34,289 bases of DNA from the NCBI GenBank assembly GCA_900696595.1, contig CAADGT010000177.1, positions 1-34,289 of the forward strand. The letters run 5' to 3'. The notes under the pieces were generated by a model that had not been told where the DNA came from, made no database searches, and saw nothing but the letters and a program-made list of their open reading frames with translations. Within the stretch, counting starts at the first letter, position 1, and every line of letters starts with the position of its first letter. Position numbers and translations under genes: made by a program. The stretch comes from an uncultured Chloroflexota bacterium (lineage in GTDB: Bacteria > Chloroflexota > Anaerolineae > Anaerolineales > Villigracilaceae). Positions 7,451 through 14,211 of the stretch are shown here, piece by piece.

Positions 7451-8092
7451 ATGTTATCGGTCATAATTCAAGCAGGCGGAATGTCCACGCGCATGGGCGA
7501 GGACAAGGCGCTCAAACCGTTTTTAGGAAAGCCGCTGATCGAACGGGTTATTGAACGGCTTTCGCCCATTGCGGATGAACTGATTGTAACGACCAATCGC
7601 CCCGCAGACTATGAATTCCTTAAAACGCGCCTCATGCCGGACCTCAAGCCGGGCCGCGGCGCCCTGGGCGGACTCTACACTGCGATCGCATCCGCCAATC
7701 ATGCGTTCGTGGCGGTTGCGGCGTGCGATATGCCCTTCGCCAGTCCACACTTCTTCGAAAGCGCGCTCCGCCTTCTCGTTCAGGAAGAGGCGGATGTGGT
7801 CATCGCTAGCGTAGCATCCCGAGCAAAGCGAGCGGGCAAAACGGACGAAGGCTACGAACCGCTCCACGCCCTGTATCGCCGCGAGACCTGCCTGCCCGCC
7901 ATCGAATCTGCCCTGGACGCGGATTTATGGAAAGTCGTCGCCTGGTTTCCGCAAGTCCGCGTTCGGACGTTGTCGCCGGACGAGTTGCAGAAGTTCGACC
8001 CGGACGGACTGTGTTTTTGGAACGTCAACACCCCCGAAGAGTTTTCCCGGGCTGAAGCGCTCGCCCTACAGTCCGGCCGGCAGGCTACCTGA
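7451..8092 (+). CDS. mobA: molybdenum cofactor guanylyltransferase-like nucleotidyltransferase
   Basis: This 213-residue GT-A-fold nucleotidyltransferase has the MobA loop QAGGMSTRMGEDKAL (7-21), LGKPLIERVIERL, VTTNRPADYEFL, and the metal-binding ACDMPF. By family it attaches GMP to molybdopterin. It could also be a related CTP-using enzyme, but the R-M-G-x-D-K loop favours MobA. Between DVVIAS and GYEPLHALYRR the protein carries about 12-15 extra residues (SVASRAKRAGKTDE) encoded by a repeat-like, palindromic stretch (7804-7850). ATG 7451 is set by the family start and the leaderless -10. The 3' end overlaps the convergent UspA gene by eight bases. moaA lies at 27.6 kb, so the pathway is scattered. 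Confidence 0.85.
   Translation: MLSVIIQAGGMSTRMGEDKALKPFLGKPLIERVIERLSPIADELIVTTNRPADYEFLKTRLMPDLKPGRGALGGLYTAIASANHAFVAVAACDMPFASPHFFESALRLLVQEEADVVIASVASRAKRAGKTDEGYEPLHALYRRETCLPAIESALDADLWKVVAWFPQVRVRTLSPDELQKFDPDGLCFWNVNTPEEFSRAEALALQSGRQAT
7804..7850. repeat. repeat-like palindromic insertion within mobA
   Basis: The stretch contains GCTAGCGTAGC at its left end, a CCCGAGC-AAAGC-GAGCGGG middle and GGCTACG at the right, forming imperfect nested inverted repeats. It encodes residues about 118-133, a segment that the usual MobA alignment lacks. It looks like an in-frame copy of the dispersed palindromic words seen between genes. Confidence 0.5.
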
Positions 8093-8507
8093 CGATCAAC
8101 ACCGGGCAGGGCGCGTGAGCCACAACCTTCTGACTCGTGCTTCCCAGCAACAAACCCGCCAGCCTGCCAAGCCCGCGCGACCCCATGACGATCACGTCGC
8201 TCTTGCGGGTTTTGGCGACTTCGATAATGGCATTGGCCGGATCGCCCTCCACAATTCCGGTCTGAATTTCGCACGGAATCTCGCCAACGTCCTTTACCGC
8301 TGTGTTCAATATTTCCTCGGCTTCGCCTTTGCGGTTTGTGATGGCGATCTGCATGTTCGGCTCGCCCAGATACAACGGAATGGGATCGTAGGCGACAACG
8401 ATGCGAAACTCCTCAGGTTTCATCAGACGCGCCAGTTCTGCGGCTTTGCGGGCGGCGTGGAGGGCGTGTTCGGATCCGTCCACTGCAAGAAGAATTCTTT
8501 TGAACAT
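8085..8507 (-). CDS. universal stress protein, UspA family
   Basis: This 140-residue single Usp domain starts MFKRILLAVDGSEHA and ends with the ATP-binding signature G-x2-G-x9-G-S (MGSRGLGRLAGLLLGST) followed by APCPVLIVR. It therefore belongs to the ATP-binding subgroup, which usually forms dimers and acts in stress physiology; no specific partner is visible. GAAAGGAG lies six bases before the ATG. The gene is convergent with mobA and overlaps its last eight bases. Confidence 0.95.
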   Translation of the reverse strand: MFKRILLAVDGSEHALHAARKAAELARLMKPEEFRIVVAYDPIPLYLGEPNMQIAITNRKGEAEEILNTAVKDVGEIPCEIQTGIVEGDPANAIIEVAKTRKSDVIVMGSRGLGRLAGLLLGSTSQKVVAHAPCPVLIVR

Positions 8508-8671
8508 GGATGCTCCTTTCGATGGTGTACAATTTCAGTATATATCCGGGTCGTCAGATTTTCATTTGAGACGCGCCGCCGTATGTAACCAAATTGCAAT
8601 GTCGTTTGTCAGCGATTCGCCGGCGCCGCCATTTCCCTTTGTTTAAGACAATCAGGTTTTCAGGAGTTTAT

Positions 8672-9112
8672 ATGGAAGGCTACGAAGGTCTATCAAGCGC
8701 ATGGATGGAACAAATGACCCTGCTGAGTTCGATCATCGGCGGGTTTTCGCTCGCCATTGCGGTCGAATTTCTGGCGGGCGAGAAAAAACAGCGCGTTGCC
8801 GGACCCCTGATCGGTATTTTCATTCTGGCGGCGTCGCTTTTGCTGATTGCAACCTCGGTCGGAAGCCAGATTGTGGTGAAGATGGCGATTGTGGAAAACG
8901 TGGAGATCGCAAACATCCCCCCGCACCTTCTTGAGAACATGCCGACCGCGGCGAGATTCGTTTCAACTTTTTATTACATCGGACTGGGGATGTTCGTTGC
9001 CGGTCTTGGGCTGGCAGGCTGGATGCGCAACAAAACCCTCGGCATCGTCACAACCGTTATAGCGGTCGTGGGCGGCGGCTTCATTATCGCGCTCATGCTC
9101 ACGATCCGCTGA
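8672..9112 (+). CDS. small four-helix membrane protein of unknown function
   Basis: This 146-residue protein has four predicted membrane helices (about residues 12-32, 45-65, 93-113 and 119-143) and few charged residues. A short extramembrane loop between helices 2 and 3 contains IANIPPHLLENMPTAAR. No family motif is recognised. ATG 8672 is chosen because CAGGAG lies five bases upstream; an in-frame ATG at 8594 would add a basic, unlikely 26-residue tail. It stands alone between a UspA gene and a repeat-filled spacer. Confidence 0.85.
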   Translation: MEGYEGLSSAWMEQMTLLSSIIGGFSLAIAVEFLAGEKKQRVAGPLIGIFILAASLLLIATSVGSQIVVKMAIVENVEIANIPPHLLENMPTAARFVSTFYYIGLGMFVAGLGLAGWMRNKTLGIVTTVIAVVGGGFIIALMLTIR

Positions 9113-9142
9113 ATGCTCCAGGGAAATTTACAGCAATAGACG

Positions 9143-9261
9143 TTATCGGAAATAAGTCAATGTTCTCTTATCGGACGCAGATGAACTCAGATTTACGCTG
9201 ACAAAAGAGTAAAAAATCCGCGTTTTCCGCGCTTGTCCGCGTCCAAAATAATTTCCGATAA
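9143..9261. mobile_element. MITE-like palindromic element, copy 2 (119 bp)
   Basis: The element runs from TTATCGGAAATAA (9143-9155) to AATTTCCGATAA, giving terminal inverted repeats of about 11-12 bases. In reverse complement it matches the element at 4852-4971 along its full length, with a 72-base core differing at about seven positions and a nearly equal total length. This is the stronger case for discrete ends of the family. Confidence 0.72.
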
Positions 9262-9323
9262 AGTTTAATATCCATTGGCGCAAACCTCGCAGCAAAGCGA
9301 AAATCTTCGGAACGTTTCGCGCA

Positions 9324-9371
9324 ACGCCAGTTATGGAAGACTGTCTGAAAACTCAGACCTGGCGTCTTTTT
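9324..9371 (+). terminator. nested hairpin with T-rich tail, possible terminator
   Basis: ACGCCAG (9324-9330) pairs with CTGGCGT (9359-9365), and inside it GTCTGA (9343-9348) pairs with TCAGAC (9353-9358) around an AAAC loop; CTTTTTC follows. It could end transcription about 250 bases after the four-helix gene or be another word repeat. Confidence 0.45.
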
Positions 9372-9471
9372 CCGCAATCTACGCCCACCCGCGCGAACTT
9401 GGAACCGATTCGCGCTTCCCCACATTCCGGGTTGAACCATCCAACCACCCCGGTTCCCAACAGGAACGCCC

Positions 9472-10173
9472 ATGAACAACTACATCGCCCTCGCCCTTAC
9501 CTTCGCCATCGCGCTCGGATTTTTGCGCCTGATGGATTTTTTCGCCCATCGCGGCTGGATCGAAAGCAAACTCAGCCGCAAGTTGATTCACATCGGCACG
9601 GGTCCGATCTTCGTTTTGTGCTGGTTCTTTTTCGACGATGCCCCCTCTGCCCGATGGCTGGCGGCGTTGGTTCCGTTTGCGATCACGGTGCAGTTCGCGT
9701 TGATCGGCTTCGGCGTCATCAAAGACAAAGCCTCGGTGGATGCCATGTCCCGCACGGGCGACCCGAAGGAAATTTTGCGCGGTCCGCTTTATTATGGAAT
9801 CATGTTCGTTGTCCTGACCCTGATCTATTGGAAAGATTCCCCCATCGGCATCGTCGCCTTGATGATGATGTGCGGCGGCGACGGCATCGCGGATATTATG
9901 GGTAGGAAGTTCGCTTCGGCGAAACTGCCATGGAGCAAAGAGAAATCGGTCGCCGGGACTATCAGCGTCTTCGTCGGCGGGTTTGTCTTTTCGACCCTGA
10001 TGCTCTTTATTTACGTCACAGCGGGAGTTTTCAGCGGAACAATTAACAATTACCTCTTACCAATTACCACAATAGCATTCGTCGGCGCAATCATCGAGTC
10101 GCTTCATTACAAGGATATTGACAACATCAGCATGACTCTCGCATCCGCGCTGGTGGGGCATTGGTTCTTTTAA
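9472..10173 (+). CDS. phytol/polyprenol (dolichol-type) kinase, CTP-dependent family
   Basis: This 233-residue integral membrane protein matches the VTE5/dolichol kinase family. It has the N-terminal SRKLIHIGTGP (35-45), a central GGDGIADIMGRKF (135-147) and a following LPW...KSVAGT (152-163), with about six to seven membrane helices. By family it phosphorylates a long-chain isoprenoid alcohol using CTP, in salvage of phytol or polyprenol. The exact alcohol cannot be read from the sequence. The loop GTINNYLLPITT before the last helices is encoded by a stretch (10040-10070) with the same 'caattaccaatta' word as the intergenic repeats, which may be an in-frame insertion. Start ATG 9472 follows an AGGAA site. 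Confidence 0.88.
   Translation: MNNYIALALTFAIALGFLRLMDFFAHRGWIESKLSRKLIHIGTGPIFVLCWFFFDDAPSARWLAALVPFAITVQFALIGFGVIKDKASVDAMSRTGDPKEILRGPLYYGIMFVVLTLIYWKDSPIGIVALMMMCGGDGIADIMGRKFASAKLPWSKEKSVAGTISVFVGGFVFSTLMLFIYVTAGVFSGTINNYLLPITTIAFVGAIIESLHYKDIDNISMTLASALVGHWFF
10040..10070. repeat. intergenic-type 'aattacc' word inside the polyprenol kinase gene
   Basis: Three degenerate copies of AATTAAC/AATTACC occur in 31 bases and are read in frame as INNYLLPIT. The same word fills the spacers at 2716-2779 and 15175-15262, where it is clearly non-coding. Confidence 0.5.
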
Positions 10174-10177
10174 CAAT

Positions 10178-10318
10178 GTAGGGGCGACCCGTCCCAATCC
10201 TTCGTCAGATCCGTTCTAAGGAAAGGGTCGCCCTTGCTGGCAGGTTGGCGCTTTCGTTACAGGGCGACCCTTGCTGTAAGATGGTATCGCTTGCAAAACC
10301 TTGACGGGTCGCCCCTAC
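10178..10318. repeat. composite inverted repeat of the 'ggggcgacccgtc' family
   Basis: GTAGGGGCGACCCGTC (10178-10193) is perfectly inverted at 10303-10318, with two further inner copies of AGGGTCGCCCTTGCTG-type sequence around 10223-10280. It fills the spacer between convergent genes. The right arm contains the stop codon of the PBP-like gene (10315-10317). A related copy lies at 31666-31720. Confidence 0.8.
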
Positions 10319-12828
10319 TTCACCGTCACCTGAATCACCGCCGTATCCACTGCCTGGTCGGCGCGGACGACGACCAATTGCACGGCGTACAAGCCGCTCA
10401 GTCCGGTTGTGTCCCATTCCGCCAGCATCCCGCCTTCGACGGGCGTTGCGTTATCGCCGCCCAGTTGAATCCACTCCTGCGGATTCAGTCCCTTGCCCAC
10501 TTGCACGCGATAATATAAAAAGTCCTCGCCCGATGCCGTGCCGAGAATCAGCGCCTTGCCGTTCACATCTGAGAACAGGGGCGGGGCGGTAATGTTGGCG
10601 TACGGGTTGATCGGCGGCGCTTGAATCGCATCGTACACCGTCGGCGGGACGGGGATGCCCTCGCCCGCCGCCCATTCGCGCGCTTCGTCGGGGAGAATCA
10701 TATACACGCGCTTTTCGATCAACTCCGGCGGCGTGAAGACTGTGGCAAGCAAGCCCGTTTCGCGGTTGATGAAAAACTCGCGGAACAAAGTATCGGCTTG
10801 AGTCGGTTCGCTGCCGTTCAGGAAAACTTCGGTTACAAGGTTCGGACATTCGCGGGTCGGCAACATTCCAGAGGGGTCGCAAACAGTCATCGTCGAAATT
10901 CCCGGCGGCGGAGTCCAGCCGTCGTTTGGCTTGCCTTCCGAAGCCGTCTGCATCAAGGCGTTCCACAGCGCGGCGGGGAATCGCGGCGTGACAATGTCAT
11001 TCTCGCCGCGCGCGCCCGTCCATACCGCAACCGAAACATACGGCGTAAACCCGATCATCCACGCATCTTTCCCGTCGGGGGTCTGCCCCGGCTTTGCGCC
11101 CGCGGGAAAACCGAGCTCCAAAACATTCTGCCTGCCCCATACATCCGACCGCGCAGGTTCGTCGCTCAAAACGTCGGTCATCAAATACGCCATTGCGGGC
11201 GTCACCACAGTTTGCGCTTCGGGCAATGACCAGTCGAGCAGGGCTTCATGATCCACGCCTTCCACACGCAGGACGGTCGCAGGCGAAAAATCGTCGTTCA
11301 CATATTGACCGAACTTCACGCCCTGAACGCCGAACGACCCATAGGCGCCTGCCAGATCGAGCAGCGAAACTTCCTGACCGAAATTCAAACCGAACGACGA
11401 CGCGATATTTTCCACATTCTCGATTCCCATTTGCGTTTTCAGCGTCTCGACGGGGATTTGATAATCGTTCGCCAGTGCGATCCTTAATCGCATCGCGCCG
11501 TGATATGCGCCGTCGAAATTTGGATTGATGTCTTCGCCGGGGATGTCCCACGTTAAAGAGGCTGGGCCCAGGCCGCGGGTGAATCCCGTCAAGTAGACAA
11601 ACGCATCCAACCCGGACCCGGGGTTGTGGGCGGCGATAAGGGGCGTTTCCTCGCCTTGAATTGTCTCTCCCACCATCGCCAACACCTGCCCCGTCTGCGG
11701 GTCGAGGATGATCGCGCTGGCGGACGAATCGGCAAACGTCGAATCCGGCGGCAGGGATGGGAGTCGTCGCGCCGCGTCACATGCGATGGTCGGTTCGGGC
11801 AAGCCCGCCAGGCGCGAAGCGTAGACTTCCGTTGCGCACGCGGCGTTCTTCTGCAAGTCATAATCCAGCGTGGAGGTGACGATGATGCCGCCGCGCAGAA
11901 TCCGCTCGCGGGGGATCTGCGAGTCGATCTGGGCGAGGAGAAGGTTCAGGAAGGCGGGGGCAACTTCGGGCGGGGTTGGAGGCGCGGGCATGATGGCGGG
12001 ATTCTCTCCCAGCGCAATCGAAGCCAGGTCGGAGGGAATCCATCCGAGGTCGCGCATCACATAAAGGATTTCGCGCCCGCGTTGAGTGGCGACCAGCGGC
12101 GCGTCGTGCGGGTTGAGCGCGGGAGTCTGACTCGTCGCGGCAAGCATGGCGGATTCGGCGAGGGTCAGTTCTGCGGCGGGCTTGCCAAAGTAAAGTTGCG
12201 CGGCGGCTTCCACGCCGTATGCGGTGTTGCCGAAGTTCGCGCTGTTGAGATACCACTCCATGACTTGATCGCGCCCGAATTGCGACGTGATCTGCGCGGC
12301 GAGCAAGCGCTCGCGGACGGCGCGTTTGAACGACGGCGGTTCGTTATAAAGCATCAGGTCGTTGACAAGTTTTTGCGCGATGGTCGGGTGCAGGTCGAAA
12401 TTATTGAATCCATCGAGCGAGTAGCCGGAGTGAGTTTCGAACCCGGGGTCGGCGGCGGCGATGACGGCGTTGACCAAGTCCTTTGGAATGTGCTGGGCGT
12501 TCTGTTCGCTGACGGGGATGTAGCGTCGCGGCGATTCGTCCGGCGCGAAGGTGGCGAGCAATTGCAGACCGCTGCGGTCATAGATGCGCGTGGGTTGCAA
12601 CAGCAGTCCGTCGGGCGGGTTGAGCAGGATCGGAAGGATTTGCGTCGAGGGTAAATTGCGGGTGACATCGGCGTAGAGGAATGCGCCGATGATGATGATC
12701 GAGCCGAGGATGAGCGAAAGGACAAGCCCGACGCTGAGGATCGCGCCGCGCGAACGGTTTTCGCTTCGCTTTTGTTTGTCCAGTCGGCGGTCGCGCCGCG
12801 CGCGCAGGATGGGCAGGGTGGAGCGCAT
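10315..12828 (-). CDS. class A penicillin-binding protein homologue with altered active sites
   Basis: This 837-residue protein has a cytoplasmic basic tail, one membrane anchor (about 29-53), a GT51-like glycosyltransferase region (about 75-255), a transpeptidase-like region (about 365-620) and a C-terminal beta-rich domain (about 755-837). The fold-specific text is clear (EWYLNSANFGNTAYGVEAAAQLYFGK), yet catalytic motifs are changed: the first GT glutamate of E-D-x-x-F is Ala126 (AADPGF), and G-G-S-T-I-T-Q-Q-L has become LHPTIAQKL. The transpeptidase S-x-x-K reads S405-G-L-D408, S-x-N reads D455-Y-Q457, and K-T-G reads K579-P-G581. It is therefore probably a non-catalytic cell-envelope pseudoenzyme, perhaps a scaffold. 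ATG 12828 is chosen because TATACT lies seven bases upstream; the longer open frame beyond it is tandem repeat. Confidence 0.88.
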   Translation of the reverse strand: MRSTLPILRARRDRRLDKQKRSENRSRGAILSVGLVLSLILGSIIIIGAFLYADVTRNLPSTQILPILLNPPDGLLLQPTRIYDRSGLQLLATFAPDESPRRYIPVSEQNAQHIPKDLVNAVIAAADPGFETHSGYSLDGFNNFDLHPTIAQKLVNDLMLYNEPPSFKRAVRERLLAAQITSQFGRDQVMEWYLNSANFGNTAYGVEAAAQLYFGKPAAELTLAESAMLAATSQTPALNPHDAPLVATQRGREILYVMRDLGWIPSDLASIALGENPAIMPAPPTPPEVAPAFLNLLLAQIDSQIPRERILRGGIIVTSTLDYDLQKNAACATEVYASRLAGLPEPTIACDAARRLPSLPPDSTFADSSASAIILDPQTGQVLAMVGETIQGEETPLIAAHNPGSGLDAFVYLTGFTRGLGPASLTWDIPGEDINPNFDGAYHGAMRLRIALANDYQIPVETLKTQMGIENVENIASSFGLNFGQEVSLLDLAGAYGSFGVQGVKFGQYVNDDFSPATVLRVEGVDHEALLDWSLPEAQTVVTPAMAYLMTDVLSDEPARSDVWGRQNVLELGFPAGAKPGQTPDGKDAWMIGFTPYVSVAVWTGARGENDIVTPRFPAALWNALMQTASEGKPNDGWTPPPGISTMTVCDPSGMLPTRECPNLVTEVFLNGSEPTQADTLFREFFINRETGLLATVFTPPELIEKRVYMILPDEAREWAAGEGIPVPPTVYDAIQAPPINPYANITAPPLFSDVNGKALILGTASGEDFLYYRVQVGKGLNPQEWIQLGGDNATPVEGGMLAEWDTTGLSGLYAVQLVVVRADQAVDTAVIQVTVK

Positions 12829-12835
12829 GGGGGGA

Positions 12836-12841
12836 AGTATA
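12836..12841 (-). promoter_or_regulatory. -10 box of the PBP-like gene, leaderless arrangement
   Basis: TATACT on the minus strand is seven bases before the chosen ATG at 12828. It supports that start over the longer open frame, and it implies a leaderless mRNA. Confidence 0.5.
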
Positions 12842-12911
12842 AAGGAAAAGGCTTGCCCTGAGCGAAAGCGAAGGGATGAAGGATGAAGGTTTGCCCTGAT
12901 CGAAGGGGGAT

Positions 12912-12999
12912 GGAGAATGGAGAATAGAGAATGGAGAATAGAGAGTAGAGAGTAGAGAGTAGAGAGTAGAGAATAGAGAGTAGAGAGTAGAGATTGGAG
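12912..12999. repeat. degenerate tandem 7-mer array
   Basis: About twelve units of the type GAGAATA/GAGAGTA/GAGAATG run head to tail. The array is read through by an open frame on the minus strand as repeated L-L-S-T-L-Y-S-like residues, but a period of seven bases shifts the frame each unit, which argues against coding. It resembles a slippage-prone minisatellite. Confidence 0.8.
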
Positions 13000-13040
13000 G
13001 TTGGTTGGGCAACACGGTTGTTGCATGGTATTGCGCGCAT

Positions 13041-13095
13041 AGTACCGCAAACTTTAGTTTGCGCTTTGCATGGGGTAAACTGAAGTTTGCAGTAC
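13041..13095. repeat. palindromic 'gtaccgcaaacttcagtttgc' repeat, copy 1
   Basis: Two halves, GTACCGCAAACTTTAGTTTG and GTAAACTGAAGTTTGCAGTAC, are each internally symmetric and inverted with respect to each other. A second copy lies at 20748-20814 at the other end of the nucleoside operon. Confidence 0.7.
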
Positions 13096-13156
13096 GCCGC
13101 GCCATGTTGGTGTAAGATAGCGTTTGCATCAATTCGATCATCGAGGAGAATCTTCC

Positions 13157-14206
13157 ATGTCGTTTCAAATCATCTGGGCAATCGGCGAACTGATCTTTAT
13201 TTTGGTCTTCTTTCTGGTCGTCTTCTACCAACTCAAAAGCAGGTTAAAAACTCAAACGGCAAATATTGAAAGCCCCGCCGCGCCAGGCGGGAGAATCGTC
13301 AACATCCTCATCCGCCTTGTGCGGGTGCTGGGGTTCGGGGTCGGCGTTTTTCTGCTATTGGCGTTCTTCGTCGGCGTGGAGCGCGCAGTCTATTCGGTCT
13401 TTACAGAAACATCTCCAGCTCCCAGTGAAGTGTTTATCCCCGATAACCTCGGCTTTGAAGTGGAAGAAGTCACATTCGCAAGCGAAGATGGGATCACATT
13501 GGCAGGCTGGTTCACACCTTCGCAAAACGGCGGGACGGTCATCCTCCTTCACGGCTACGGCGGTAATCGCACCGGCATGGTCTGGCACGCGCGTCAACTG
13601 ACCGAAGCCGGGTTCGGCGTCTTGATGTACGACGAACGCGCCAGCGGCGAAAGCGGCGGCGAATACCGTTCGTATGGCTGGGAGGATACCCGCGATGTAA
13701 AGGCGGCGATTCAATTCATCCATTCACGAAACCCGGACGAACACATCGGCGCGGCGGGCTGTTCCACCGGCGCGGATATTGCCGTATATGGCGCGGCGCT
13801 TTACCCGCAGATCGAAGCCGCATGGGGCGACGGCAACTCCTCGGTTCGCGCGCGCGATCTACCCGTCCTGAAAAATCCGCTCATCGCTTTGATCTCGTTG
13901 AATAATTTTCTACTCGACTGGCTTTACACCGTCAAACTCGGAATCGAAGCCCCGGACCCGATGACGGATGTTCTGCCGGACATCGCCCCGCGCCCGGTCA
14001 TGTTCGTCGGCGGCGGGATGGATCGTCCGCTGTTGGGCAGTGAAGCGGATCTGTTCACGCTTCGCTACGCCGCCCTGTCCGGTCCCAACGCCCAGGCATG
14101 GGTCATCCCCGAAGCGACTCACTGCGACGGCCCGCGCCAAAGACCTGAGGAATACGCGCAGAAAATGACGGCGTTCTTCGCCGAGGCATTTAAGGATGTA
14201 AAATAA
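13157..14206 (+). CDS. membrane-anchored alpha/beta hydrolase
   Basis: This 349-residue protein has two N-terminal membrane helices (about 5-25 and 50-73), then an alpha/beta hydrolase domain with the oxyanion-site LHGYGG (131-136), the nucleophile elbow G-C-S203-T-G, a candidate acid near GGGMD, and the catalytic histidine in EATHCDG. It resembles the BAAT/Abhydrolase-type lipases/esterases of unknown substrate. GAGGAG lies eight bases before ATG 13157; the in-frame ATG at 13124 is less likely. It ends five bases before the ribokinase start, so it is probably the first gene of the nucleoside salvage operon, although its role there is unclear. Confidence 0.88.
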   Translation: MSFQIIWAIGELIFILVFFLVVFYQLKSRLKTQTANIESPAAPGGRIVNILIRLVRVLGFGVGVFLLLAFFVGVERAVYSVFTETSPAPSEVFIPDNLGFEVEEVTFASEDGITLAGWFTPSQNGGTVILLHGYGGNRTGMVWHARQLTEAGFGVLMYDERASGESGGEYRSYGWEDTRDVKAAIQFIHSRNPDEHIGAAGCSTGADIAVYGAALYPQIEAAWGDGNSSVRARDLPVLKNPLIALISLNNFLLDWLYTVKLGIEAPDPMTDVLPDIAPRPVMFVGGGMDRPLLGSEADLFTLRYAALSGPNAQAWVIPEATHCDGPRQRPEEYAQKMTAFFAEAFKDVK

Positions 14207-14211
14207 CCGGC

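Larger units (their letters stand above)
9113..9471. other. spacer with a MITE-like element and a terminator-like hairpin
   Basis: The 359 bases between the four-helix protein and the polyprenol kinase hold the second MITE-like element (9143-9261) and a nested hairpin (9324-9365) before a T-rich run. No gene or RNA is recognised in the rest. An AGGAA site precedes the next ATG. Confidence 0.7.
12829..13156. other. divergent spacer filled with repeats
   Basis: The 328 bases between the divergent PBP-like gene and the alpha/beta hydrolase contain a tandem 7-mer array (12912-12999), a palindromic 'gcaaacttcagtttgc' repeat (13041-13095), and word-like sequence such as 'gatgaaggatgaagg'. A TAAGAT at 13113-13118 might be a weak -10 for the plus-strand operon. 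No gene is seen. Confidence 0.7.

Noticed and set aside
11626-12654. Long plus-strand frame opposite the PBP-like gene (342 codons)
   Set aside because: Composition is Arg/Gly-rich without motifs; the minus strand encodes clear PBP-fold sequence.
12912-12999. CRISPR-like array
   Set aside because: Units are only seven bases with no spacers and no nearby cas genes.
12829-13050. N-terminal extension of the PBP-like protein by 74 residues
   Set aside because: The extension translates the 7-mer tandem array and word repeats (repeated Leu-Leu-Ser-Thr-Leu-Tyr-Ser), and a -10 hexamer sits just before the shorter start.
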